Origin: Streptacidiphilus sp. P02-A3a
GTDB lineage: Bacteria; Actinomycetota; Actinomycetes; Streptomycetales; Streptomycetaceae
Direction of reading: 5' to 3'
DNA length: 64,000 bases
Assembly (NCBI RefSeq): GCF_014084105.1
Contig: NZ_CP048289.1
Coordinates: 7,077,922 to 7,141,921 of the forward strand
Positions within the stretch are counted from its first letter, which is position 1; each line of letters starts with the position of its first letter. The translations under genes and the position numbers were made by a program. This document shows positions 1 through 8,900 of the stretch, piece by piece. The notes beneath the pieces were generated by a model. The model had not been told where the DNA came from. It searched no databases and saw only the letters and a list, made by a program, of their open reading frames with translations.

Positions 1-1
1 C

Positions 2-1018
2 GCCGCCCCGGCCCCGGGCAGCGGAGCGGCGGCCGGCAGCCGAATCGAGATCGTCTGCCCGGTGTCCGGCGCGCCCAGGAGTGACGCCGAGGGAATCCGG
101 GCCGCCCTGCGGGAGACCGGTCCCGCCTCGGCTCTGGACGATCTGCGGTCCCAGACCGGTGACCTGCTCGCGGCCCTGCAGGAGGCCCACGCCCAGCGCT
201 ACGAAGTGGAGCGGCTCAACGAGGAACTGGTGGAGACCAACGCCGGAGTCATGGCGATGTACGCGGAACTGACGGTCGAGCACAAGGACGTCGTCCAACG
301 CTTCGGGGAGGAGCACGAGTTCGCGCTGACCCTGCAGCGCTCCTTCCTGCCGGCCGCCCTGCCGACCCCGCCCGGGGTCGAACTGGCCGTGCGCTACCTG
401 CCGGCCGCCGCCGGAAACGAGATCGGCGGCGACTTCTACGAAGCCGTCCACACCAGCCAGGGGCTGCTGCTGGCCGTCGGCGACGTGGTCGGTCACTCGC
501 TGCAGGCAGCGATGGTCATGGGCGAACTACGCCACGCCCTGCGCGCCTACTCCGCCCAGGGCCATCCGCCCCACGTGCTCCTGCAGCACCTGGACCACCT
601 GATGAACCTGCACCAACCCGGCTGGACGGCCACCTTGTGCATCGTGCTGCTGGAGCCAGGCAACTCCCGCATCCAGGTCGCCAACGCCGGCCATCCGCCG
701 CCCCTGCTCACCCGCCGCGACGGCGGCAGCCGCTTCCTCCGCGAGCACGGCCCACTGCTGGGACTCAACCTCCCCCACCCCGAGAGCACCAGCCACACGG
801 TCGCACCCGGCGACAGCCTCCTGATGATCACCGACGGGCTCATCGAGACCCGGGGCACCAACCTGCACGAGCGCCTCGAAGAACTCCGCGCGGCCGCCGA
901 CCGGGGACCGGCCGAACCGGAAGCGTTGTGCGACAAACTGCTGGAGGCTTTCGTCCAGAAGCCCGAGGACGACATCATCGTCTTCGCCGCACGGCTACTC
1001 CCCGCCGAAACAGCCTGA
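2..1018 (+). CDS. SpoIIE-type PP2C protein phosphatase, 5' partial (C-terminal part of a probable HATPase-SpoIIE protein)
   Basis: The product is a serine/threonine phosphatase of the SpoIIE/PP2C class. Such proteins act on phosphorylated anti-sigma-factor antagonists in partner-switching regulation. Counting from a GTG at 62, residues about 35-80 are helical and probably coiled coil. The phosphatase domain follows, with metal-site motifs GGDFYE and VGDVVGHSLQA, then NAGHPPPLL, ITDGLIE and a C-terminal DDIIVFAARL. The frame stays open to the left edge without a stop and reads GSRIEIVCP just before the GTG. That resembles the end of the HATPase domain that precedes SpoIIE in many Streptomyces proteins, so I treat the gene as truncated by the window and not as starting at 62. 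Nothing nearby identifies its partner. Confidence is high for the family and moderate for the missing 5' part. Confidence 0.85.
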   Translation, partial: AAPAPGSGAAAGSRIEIVCPVSGAPRSDAEGIRAALRETGPASALDDLRSQTGDLLAALQEAHAQRYEVERLNEELVETNAGVMAMYAELTVEHKDVVQRFGEEHEFALTLQRSFLPAALPTPPGVELAVRYLPAAAGNEIGGDFYEAVHTSQGLLLAVGDVVGHSLQAAMVMGELRHALRAYSAQGHPPHVLLQHLDHLMNLHQPGWTATLCIVLLEPGNSRIQVANAGHPPPLLTRRDGGSRFLREHGPLLGLNLPHPESTSHTVAPGDSLLMITDGLIETRGTNLHERLEELRAAADRGPAEPEALCDKLLEAFVQKPEDDIIVFAARLLPAETA

Positions 1019-1160
1019 TCGGAGGCGCCGGGCAGCCACCGTCCGGTCCGCGGTGATGTGGCGGACGCCGCCCAGCCGGTACCGACCGGTCACCACCGGT
1101 AGCAGCCCGCTGCCCGCCGCGGCGAGAGCGGAGGCCATCCCGCCGATCGTGTGCACGGAC

Positions 1161-2350
1161 CCTGAGGGGCTCAAGAAGTCATCGCTGCAGGTGGGGTACG
1201 TGAGGTTCGATGCTCTGCGAGGCTGTGTCGATGATCGTGTCGCTGGTGTACCGCGCTGTCCGGGGACTGCTGTCGCTGTCGGAGCTGCTGCTCCGGCGGG
1301 AGGCGTCGGTGGAGGCGGAGGTGCTGGTCCTGCGGCACGAGAACGCGGTGCTGCGTCGACAGTTGGCGTCGCCCGTGCGCTACGAACCCGCGGACCGGCT
1401 CTGGTTCTCCGCCCTGTCCTCGCTGATACCCCGGCCCCACTGGGCCCGCGTCTTCCCCGTCGCCCCGGGCACGCTGCTGGCCTGGCACCGCAAGCTGATC
1501 GCCCGCAAGTGGGACTACAGCGCGCGCCGCACCCGCGTCGGCCGTCCGCCCTCGTCCGCGGCCCTGAAGAAGCTGGTCCTGCGCCTGGCCGACGAGAACC
1601 CACGCTGGGGCCACCGGCGCATCCAAGGGGAGATGGCGCGGCTGGGGCATCCAATGGCGTCGGGCACCGTGTGGAACATCCTCCACGCGGCCGGCATCAA
1701 CCCGGCACCAAGACGTCACGGACCGAGCTGGACAGAGTTCCTGACCGCCCAGGCCCAGGGCATCGTCGCAGCAGACTTCTTCCACCTCGACACCGCGCTG
1801 GGCCAACGCCTCTACGCCATGGCCTTCCTGGAACACGGCACACGCCGACTCCACCTCACCCCCGTCACCGCGCACCCATCCGGGCAGTGGGCGGTCCAGC
1901 AGGCCCGCGAGTTCACCACGGTACTGGCCGATCGCGGCGAACGGATCAGGTTCCTGCTCCGCGACCGGGACACGAAGTACACCACCTCCTTCGACGCCGT
2001 CTTCACCGCCGAGAACACAGAAATCCTGCTCACCGCCCCACGCGCACCCAAGATGAACGCCCACTGCGAACGCGTGATCGGCACCATCCGCCGCGAAGCC
2101 CTCGACCACATCCTCATCATGAACGCATCCCACGCCACCAAGGTCCTCGCCGAGTTCGCCGACCACTACAACCGGCACAGACCGCACCGATCCCGAGGTC
2201 AACTGCCACCCGACGCATCACAGCAGACACCCCCCACCATCGACATCCGCAACCGCCAGCTGCTGCTGCGCACCCGCGTACTCGGAGGAGCGATCAACGA
2301 GTACCGCTATGCCGCCTGACCAGCAGCGACGAATAAATGAGCCCTACAGG
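1161..2350 (+). mobile_element. Insertion sequence copy 1 (about 1.19 kb, DDE integrase type)
   Basis: The element is bounded by imperfect inverted repeats of about 30 bp. The left end starts CCTGAGGGGCTCAAG and continues AGTCATCGCTGCAG. The right end, read inward on the other strand, starts CCTGTAGGGCTCATT and continues ATTCGTCGCTGC. It contains one transposase gene. No convincing target duplication is visible (GCACGGAC before, ATTGGTGC after). The same termini and gene recur at 27225-28420 in the same orientation, and a more distant relative lies at 47850-49046. On the minus strand, an open frame (about 1024-1160) that could be the tail of an older gene abuts the left end. Confidence 0.82.
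1231..2319 (+). CDS. IS transposase, integrase core (rve) type, copy 1
   Basis: This is a transposase with a retroviral-integrase-fold catalytic domain. The start is taken at the ATG of MIVSLVYRAV because that is where the third copy's reading frame also begins; an ATG at 1210 is an alternative. An N-terminal helical segment carries LVLRHENAVLRRQ. A helix-turn-helix-like region contains RWGHRRIQGEMARLG. The DDE residues are visible in AADFFHLD, FLLRDRDTKYT and AHCERVIG, followed by the conserved tail HYNRHRPHRSRGQ. The frame is intact over about 362 residues, so the copy may be active. The family is IS481/IS3-like by fold; I cannot assign a named IS. Confidence 0.85.
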   Translation: MIVSLVYRAVRGLLSLSELLLRREASVEAEVLVLRHENAVLRRQLASPVRYEPADRLWFSALSSLIPRPHWARVFPVAPGTLLAWHRKLIARKWDYSARRTRVGRPPSSAALKKLVLRLADENPRWGHRRIQGEMARLGHPMASGTVWNILHAAGINPAPRRHGPSWTEFLTAQAQGIVAADFFHLDTALGQRLYAMAFLEHGTRRLHLTPVTAHPSGQWAVQQAREFTTVLADRGERIRFLLRDRDTKYTTSFDAVFTAENTEILLTAPRAPKMNAHCERVIGTIRREALDHILIMNASHATKVLAEFADHYNRHRPHRSRGQLPPDASQQTPPTIDIRNRQLLLRTRVLGGAINEYRYAA

Positions 2351-2444
2351 ATTGGTGCTGGTCATCAGGGGTGGAACTCCTACTCGGGCCCTCTTAGCCT
2401 AACCCGACAAAGCGGGATGTCTCACCCCAGGCTGACAGAGAGGG

Positions 2445-2801
2445 AACCGGTCCAAGTTCCTGGAGTTCTGCCGCTACCTGCGCTCACTGCACCCGCTGAA
2501 GGTGCGCATTGCAATCATCTGTGGCAACTACTCGCCGCACCTGACGACCAAGCGGTGCCAGCGGGTCGGCACCTGGGCCACCGCGAACAACGTCGAGATC
2601 GCCTACACCCCGACCCACAGCTCCTGGCTCAACCGGATCGAGGCCCAGTTCACCGCCCTGCGCTACTTCGCCCTCGACGGCACCGACCACCCCAGCCACA
2701 AGGAACAGGGCAGCATGATCCGCCGCTACATCATCTGGCGGAACAAGCACGCCGCCGACGAGCACCTACGCAAAGTCGTCACCAGGGCGAACGTTGCCTG
2801 A
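2445..2801 (+). pseudogene. IS630-family transposase, C-terminal fragment
   Basis: Only the last third of an IS630-type DDE transposase remains. The frame reads KFLEFCRYLRSLHP, then GNYSPHLT. It continues with the hallmark PTHSSWLNRIEAQF, RYFALDGTDHPSH and IRRYIIWRNKHAADEHLR, ending in a normal stop. A full protein would be about 350 residues, so the N-terminal two thirds, including the first catalytic Asp, are gone. The break lies within about 100 bp of the right end of IS copy 1. A GTG at 2502 would start a 99-residue product, but this is a remnant and not a functional gene. Confidence 0.85.
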
Positions 2802-2829
2802 TGCAGCACTAGCTCATCACGGTGGTCCT

Positions 2830-3010
2830 CCGCCCCAGCCCCACCGGCTGGAACCTGAGTGCCGCCATCGGCCGCACGAACCCACAACCGCAACGTCTCC
2901 CGGGTGATCCCCAGATCAGCAGCGACGTCCTTCATTGTCCGCTGCCCTGCCGAGGCCCTCCACAACGCCACCGCATTCGCCCGGAACTCCGGGGTGTACT
3001 TCCGACCTGC
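2830..3010 (-). pseudogene. IS3-family orfA (HTH_Tnp_1) fragment
   Basis: On the minus strand, MAGRKYTPEFRANAVALW, then GQRTMKDVAADLGI and RETLRLWVRAADGG, are typical of the N-terminal helix-turn-helix half of IS3-group OrfA proteins. After about residue 60 the frame continues to 2726 but no longer resembles OrfA, and it overlaps the end of the IS630 remnant. No orfB follows. An in-frame ATG at 3022 lies four codons upstream. It is a truncated leftover at the border of the peptide-synthetase locus. Confidence 0.7.
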
Positions 3011-3126
3011 CATGTGAACCATCTTCCCTGACCCTCAAGATCCACCATCAGAGTGTCCACACCACAGGAGTCACCTCACCTGGTTCCTCACCCTTCTCGA
3101 GCGCCACCAGGCCACACAGGCCTTGG

Positions 3127-4416
3127 TCACGCGGTCTCAGGCAAGAAGCTGGTATCCGCAGCCGCTTCCTCACGTACCCGTGCCGCCTTGACCAGTGCAT
3201 CATCGATCCGCTTGTTGCTGGTCAGTCGGGCCGCGACACCCGTCATCAGCACGAGGACCCCAGCTCCGACCAGGAACGGCGCACGCAATCCGACGAGATG
3301 CGCCAGCCAGCCGCCGAACAGCGCGCCGAGCGGCGCAGCGCTCATCGCGGTCAACCGCGAGACTGCCGTTACCCGGCCCATCAGCTCGTCCGGCACGATC
3401 GCCTGCCGAACCGAGGGCCCGAGCGTCATGTCGGCACCCACTGCGGCTCCCAGCGCGACCAACCCGGCACCGGCGCAGTATGCGTTCACTGACACCCCGA
3501 TGCCGAGTAGTGCCGCGGCCTCAACGGACGCGGTCAAGGTCAGAGCGCCACCGGTGCCCAGTCGCCTGATCAGCCACCCTGTGGCGAAGGTGCCAGCCAG
3601 ACCGCCCACGGCCTGCGTGGTGAGGAATGCGCCGTACCCGGCCGATCCCAGGTGCAGCGTGTCGTGCGCGTAGAGCGCCAGCACCGCGGTGGTGCCGCCG
3701 AATGCGAAGTTGCCGATCGCCGGACGCACCGCCAGTCCGACCAGAAGCTTGTGGTGGAGCACGTACGAGATGCCGATCCGGGCGTCCTTGAGGATGAAGG
3801 TCTTCGGCTTGGCGGGCTTCTTCGGCGGCACGGGCAGCGTGCGGATCGTCAGTGAACTGAAGAGGAAGGACGCGGCGTCGGCGGCGAACGGCACGGTGCG
3901 GCTGAGCGCGAACAAGAGGCTGCCCACCGACGGGCCGACGAAGCCGCCCAAGGCGCGCTGTGTCCCCTGCAGGCGGGTGTTGGCACGCTGCAGGGTCTGC
4001 TGGTCCCGGGCCAGGAGTTCGGGGAGGTAGGCAACGGACGCGGTGTCGAACAGGACGCCGCCGATCCCGAGCAGGAAGCCAATGGCGATGAGTACGGAGA
4101 TGTTCAGGAATCCGTCAACAGAGGCGACTGCGGCGACCACCAAGAGCGCGCAGCGGCACAGGTCGGTGATCACCATCGTGCGGCGGCGGTCCCAACGGTC
4201 GACGAGTGCGCCGCCGATCAAACCGAAGAGCAGCCAGGGTAGGAGGCTGACAGCCTCCATGACGCCGAAGACGGTGGAGTCGTGGGTCAGCGTGAGGGCG
4301 AGCAGAGGCAACGCCGAAAAGTAGATGCCGTCGCCGAGGGATGAAACGGCTGAAGCAGCCCATACACGGTGAAATGCACCGGGCAGTTTTGCCCGGTTTA
4401 TGCTTCGCTCGTTCAC
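3127..4416 (-). CDS. MFS efflux transporter (EntS/MFS_3 type)
   Basis: This is a 429-residue major facilitator protein, the usual size for a 12-helix exporter. It opens with the typical N-terminal helix (VWAASAVSSLGDGIYFSALPLLALTL). The canonical loop 2-3 signature is seen as GGALVDRWDRRRTM. A long hydrophilic central loop rich in Pro and Lys follows helix 6 (PVPPKKPAKPK), and the second six-helix half comes after it. It starts with GTG and has a GGAG 11 bases upstream. It is the last gene in the direction of the NRPS locus but is separated from it by the hairpin at 4557-4599, so it probably has its own promoter. Export of the locus product or self-protection is the natural inference. The substrate is unproven. 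Confidence 0.85.
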   Translation of the reverse strand: MNERSINRAKLPGAFHRVWAASAVSSLGDGIYFSALPLLALTLTHDSTVFGVMEAVSLLPWLLFGLIGGALVDRWDRRRTMVITDLCRCALLVVAAVASVDGFLNISVLIAIGFLLGIGGVLFDTASVAYLPELLARDQQTLQRANTRLQGTQRALGGFVGPSVGSLLFALSRTVPFAADAASFLFSSLTIRTLPVPPKKPAKPKTFILKDARIGISYVLHHKLLVGLAVRPAIGNFAFGGTTAVLALYAHDTLHLGSAGYGAFLTTQAVGGLAGTFATGWLIRRLGTGGALTLTASVEAAALLGIGVSVNAYCAGAGLVALGAAVGADMTLGPSVRQAIVPDELMGRVTAVSRLTAMSAAPLGALFGGWLAHLVGLRAPFLVGAGVLVLMTGVAARLTSNKRIDDALVKAARVREEAAADTSFLPETA

Positions 4417-4556
4417 GAGGCGAGTGCTCCGTTCTCAGGGATGTCTTAGGACTGTGGCACGGCGTCTCGTGAGACTTCGCGTCCTGCGACCGGTAAAGCC
4501 GGCCGCCTCTGCCTGATGAATTTCTGCCGACTCAGTCACCTACTCTTGGCCTGGGG

Positions 4557-4599
4557 TGGCCCGGCACCCTCAAAAGCTTGCCATGAGGATGCCGGGCCA
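4557..4599 (-). terminator. Hairpin terminator after the NRPS operon
   Basis: A 16-bp inverted repeat with one mismatch (left arm TGGCCCGGCACCCTCA at 4557-4572, right arm TGAGGATGCCGGGCCA at 4584-4599) encloses an 11-base loop. It sits in the 300-bp gap between the methyltransferase stop and the MFS start. It is placed to end transcription from the synthetase operon. The flanks lack a strong U-run, as is common in Streptomyces. The rest of this gap shows no gene. Confidence 0.7.
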
Positions 4600-4717
4600 T
4601 CCTCCCCCACGTGAAAGATGCCGTCAATCAGCACCTACAAGGCCGAGGGGACGAGCCGCAAAGAGGCAGCAGCGCTGTCGCCGATCCATATCCTTGAGTC
4701 GCGCAGGGCACGCAGGA

Positions 4718-5461
4718 TCAGCGAGCAACGAAAGTGAATTCGAACATGTCGTTGAGCTCTCTCCGGAAGAGATCCGCGCAAGCGGCATAGAAGGCCAGGT
4801 CCTTCTCCACTCGGTCTGCGCCCATCAGGGCCACGACCTCGTCTTTGTGCTCGGTGATGTTGTGAATGAAATTCTCCAGGGTTCGAACATAGTGATGCGC
4901 CAGGGAGTCGGATACCTCAACATCGAATCCGGCGCGCTCTGCGGCGCTTATGATCTTACGCTTGGGAATCACCCGAAACATCGGACGGTCAGCAGTGACG
5001 GTGAGCACAACCATGACCCCACCAACCGGTAGAATTGCACGGCAGTGAGGAAAGAACGACTCCTTGTCTTTGAAATTCTCAAAGGAATTGATAGAGATGA
5101 TCCTGTCGACTGGCTCATGAAAATCCCCCCAGTCCTGGACTCGGTAGTCGATACGCGAATCCAGGGGCTGATCCTCTTCCAAGCCCTGCGCGTACTCAAC
5201 ATGCTCGGAATCAAGAGTGATTCCGGTTACGCTGCCACCGTACGTCCGGGATGCCGATCGGGCAGCAGCTCCCCATCCGCACCCGATGTCGAGCAGCCTC
5301 ATCGACGGTTGAATTCGGCAATGCTGCAGCACTGCCTCCACCTTGGAACGCTGCGCGTCAGCGAGGGAGGCGTGGATGTCTTGGAAATACCCAGAGCTGT
5401 GATTTAGTTCTGGATCCATGTAGTACTTGGCGTATGCGGCCGACGATCGAAACGTCTCCAT
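4718..5461 (-). CDS. SAM-dependent methyltransferase, CMAS/cyclopropane-synthase-like
   Basis: The start is the ATG of METFRSSAAYAKYYMD, because GGGAGAG lies just upstream; the open frame extends 34 codons further but lacks such a site. The 247-residue product has the class I SAM-binding motif LLDIGCGWGAAAR near residue 60. It also has an N-terminal substrate-lid segment (NHSSGYFQD), an INSFENF stretch where CMAS-family enzymes carry their EAFEHF-type motif, and a C-terminal helical part. The CMAS fold includes cyclopropane synthases and several natural-product C- and N-methyltransferases. In a peptide-synthetase operon, tailoring methylation is more likely than lipid modification. Substrate unknown. 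Confidence 0.75.
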   Translation of the reverse strand: METFRSSAAYAKYYMDPELNHSSGYFQDIHASLADAQRSKVEAVLQHCRIQPSMRLLDIGCGWGAAARSASRTYGGSVTGITLDSEHVEYAQGLEEDQPLDSRIDYRVQDWGDFHEPVDRIISINSFENFKDKESFFPHCRAILPVGGVMVVLTVTADRPMFRVIPKRKIISAAERAGFDVEVSDSLAHHYVRTLENFIHNITEHKDEVVALMGADRVEKDLAFYAACADLFRRELNDMFEFTFVAR

Positions 5462-5590
5462 GCGTCTCTCCCATGCTGATACGGATAGCATATTTCTAAC
5501 ACCCACCGCTGTCTGGCTTTGCCCTGCTCTGCTGAATTCAATCCACTGAATTCTACGGAGCAAATCCTGCCCCTCTTCTCACATGGAGAG

Positions 5591-5797
5591 CTACTCCATG
5601 TCAAGGATCAGGCTCGCAGGACGCAGATCGGTCCAGTGCTGGTCAACGTACGCAACACAGACCGCGCGATCTGATGGACCGCACACCACATCCCACCCGA
5701 GGGGTACCTCAATCTGCTCGGGCCACAGCGAGTGTTGCCCTTGGGCGTTCTTCAGGACCAGAAAAACCCCGTCTGTATTTTCGAACGGATTGGACAT
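5591..5797 (-). CDS. MbtH-like NRPS chaperone
   Basis: A 68-residue protein with the complete MbtH pattern: MSNPFEN, FLVLKNAQGQHSLWP, the central GWDVV and the closing YVDQHWTDLRPASL. MbtH proteins bind adenylation domains and support their folding and activity. The start chosen is the second of two adjacent ATGs, because GAGGAGG lies five bases upstream of it. It lies immediately downstream of the synthetase gene on the same strand. One or more of the adenylation domains here probably need it. Confidence 0.95.
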   Translation of the reverse strand: MSNPFENTDGVFLVLKNAQGQHSLWPEQIEVPLGWDVVCGPSDRAVCVAYVDQHWTDLRPASLILDME

Positions 5798-5907
5798 CAT
5801 TGCCTCCTCGAGCAACATGGCTGAACAGTCGATATAAGCGCTCTTGCAAGACGTATTTTATGCCCAGCTGTCGGTTACCATCGGACCTGAAGAGCGAGGA
5901 ATCGACC

Positions 5908-8900
5908 TCAGATCACTCCGGGAATCGCAGCCATTTCACGCTTCCATTCGGCAGCAGCTCCTCCGTGCAAGTTGGCCATCATTTCTGAAAGGATCGCTCC
6001 GATCCGGAGGACGGGGCCGGGATCCAGCATCTCCGTGTGAGCACAGTCGACTACGTGAATGTTGGTTCCTCCATCGGTCAGGCCGGCCCAGTCGACCTTG
6101 GCCTTGCTTCGAATGTCGTTGGATCCGGATGCCTCGACGCTGATGATTCTTCCGTGGAATACTCGAGAGTCATGCGTGTCCATCATCCCAAGACAGTGCC
6201 TGGCGATCGCGGAGAGGTCGATCCCAGTGTCGGATATTTCGGCCATGAGGCCGGCGGAAGCTCCACGAATCGACTCCTCGATGAGCCGCAATGCTTGTTC
6301 GGGAAGATCGCCAATTTCCTCCGGGTTCTTACTCACGGCTGGCAGTGAATCGAGCAGCAGCAAGGTCGGAACATCTTCACCAAGTGCTTCCAGCGCTACC
6401 GCCATCTCATGCGCGACAACTCCACCGAAAGACCACCCCGCAAGATAGTACGGGCCGTGCGGCTGTACCTCCTGTATCTGGGCGATATACCTTTTCGCCA
6501 ACTCGGTGATTGAATCAGGGAGTGCCGCCGGTGAGGTAAAGGAGCTTGACTGCAGCCCATAGACTGGATGCTCACTCGGAATATACGGAAGAAGCCGGGA
6601 GTAGCACCAGCTCAATCCCCCGATCGGGTGGACAAAGAATACAGGACTGTGGCTTCCTTCGATCCTGAGCGGGAGCAACATGGCCAGGGGGTCGACTTGC
6701 TCCACGTCAGCTTCTCGGGGCAGTCCGACTGCGTTGAGACCCTCACGGCCAATGCTGTCGTCAAGTCGCTCGGCGAGTTTCGCCGGGGTGGGCGCCTCGA
6801 GCAGTGTTTGTATTCCTACCTCAAGGCCGATCGTTGCTCGGATCCGGCTGATCAACCGCATCGCCATGAGGGAATGGCCTCCGAGGTCGAAGAAACCGTC
6901 CTCCACTCCGACCTCTGCCAGGCCCAGCACCTCACAGAACAGATCGCACAGCTTTTGCTCCAGCTCGGTTCGTGGCGCGCCGCCGAGGGCAACGCCCAGA
7001 TCAGGGGCAGGCAAGGCACGCCGATCAAGCTTTCCGTTCGGGGTGAGCGGAAAAGCGTCGATGACCACGATGGCGGAAGGAATCAGGTGGTCCGGAAGCT
7101 CGGTGGTGAGCTTCTGCCGCAGAGAGTCCTGAAGCCGTGCGGACCTACGCGCCGCTGCCGGGTGATTGGCGAAGCTGTTGAACTGCGATCGAGTATCTCC
7201 AGCAAGCTGGACCGTCGTGTTGGCCGGGTCGGAGGGGCTCTCGTTCCCGTTGCCTACGCGCCCATCCAGGAATATCGCGTCGAACGTGTTCGGCTCGGCG
7301 TGCCGCAGGGGCGTCGCGGTCAACCGGTAATCCATGGCTGCGGCAAGCTCGTACAACTCCTCGGGATCTACGGCGGATCCGATCTCGGACTCGCCCTGCG
7401 CTCCGGGTGTGAGCCGACCGCCCATGCCCTCAAGGTCGGCAAATCTGCCCCACTCTTCACTCAGGCGGCTGTTGGGTATCCTCCCTATCCGAATACTGGC
7501 GGGTCGGTACGAGGCGAGAACCGTCCGCAGGGCTTCGACGTCGGAGATCTCCCGCCCCCACAGCAGGTGTTCGAGTTCATCGACTTGGACGACGCTACAG
7601 GGCGCCTTCCGAAGGAGCACGTCGTACCGGTAGCGGCTCAGCTCATTATGATAGGAGCCCCGCTTGAGGTGGATCTCCACGCCCGCGAGACCCTCTATCT
7701 CTCCACCTATCGATGCAAAGAAACGGGGATCGACCAGGAGCTCCTCTTCCAGGTGCATGCGCCGCTCCGCAGCACGTATGACCTCAGCTCGCCCTTCCGG
7801 AGACTCTGCATCACCTGCCGTCAGAGCTACCTGTAGGCACTTGAAGAGTCGGTGATCACGAACGTCGCCGAGGAATACAGTTCCCCCGGGGGAGAGTGCG
7901 GCCATGGCTCCCCGAAGCACCCTTGCGAGGTAGTCGATATCAGGGAAGTACTGGACTACTGAATTTATTACGATGACATCGAAGTGGCTTTCTGGGAGGT
8001 TGGAGAAATCATCTGCCGCCTGGGTGGAGAACCTCGTATGCGGGCAGCTGGAAAACTCACCGTTCCATGCGGCGGCCAGCCGCGAGATTGCTTCCTCTGA
8101 GAAATCTGTAGCCCAGTACTCCTGGCATCCGGGTGCGATCTCAGACATCAGCAGCCCATTTCCTACACCGATCTCAAGTACTCGATGCGGTCGGAGGGAA
8201 AGCACCCGTGAAACGGTGTGGTCTCGCCACTCGCGCATTTCTTCGAGGGGGATCGGATTTCCGTCGTAGCTGCTGTTCCAGGCCGCGAAGCTCTCCTTGA
8301 AGCTGTCATCGACCATGCCCGCGTACTGCAGATCGTAGACGTGGCGCCACTCCTCCACTCGATGGTCGGGCCGCCCGTCTACTTCTTCTCCCCCTTCGTC
8401 ACCGGTACTGGACGGGAGCACATAGGCCACCAGTCGCCTGTCTCCCTCCCGATCCTCGCGGATCATTACCGCGGCACGAGCCACCCCCGTGTGCGCGGTA
8501 AGAACGGACTCGATTTCACCTGGTTCGATCCGGAAACCACGCAGCTTGACCTGGTCGTCTGCACGCCCGATGAACTCCAGATCCCCTCGAGGATTCCACC
8601 GCACCAGGTCGCCCGTGCGATACATGCGTTCACCGGAGGAGCTGAAGGGATCGGCAATGAAACGCTCTGCTGTCAGGTCCGGACGGTTGAGGTAGCCGCG
8701 TGCCAATCCCGTTCCGGCCAGGTACAACTCACCTGTGACCCCGATCGGGACGGGGCTCAAAGCAGTGTCCAGCACATATGCCCGGGTGTTTGCCACCGGT
8801 CGGCCGATCGGCGGCTTTGCTTCCGCGCTGACGCCGGCGAGGGGGGCGGCGGTCGAGTATATGGTGGTCTCGGTCGGGCCGTAGAGGTTGGTGACCTCGC

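Noticed and set aside
1024..1160. Minus-strand open frame abutting the left end of IS copy 1, possibly the tail of an oxidoreductase
   Set aside because: Only about 45 codons, no decisive motif, and no matching remainder beyond the IS; too weak to annotate as a gene fragment.
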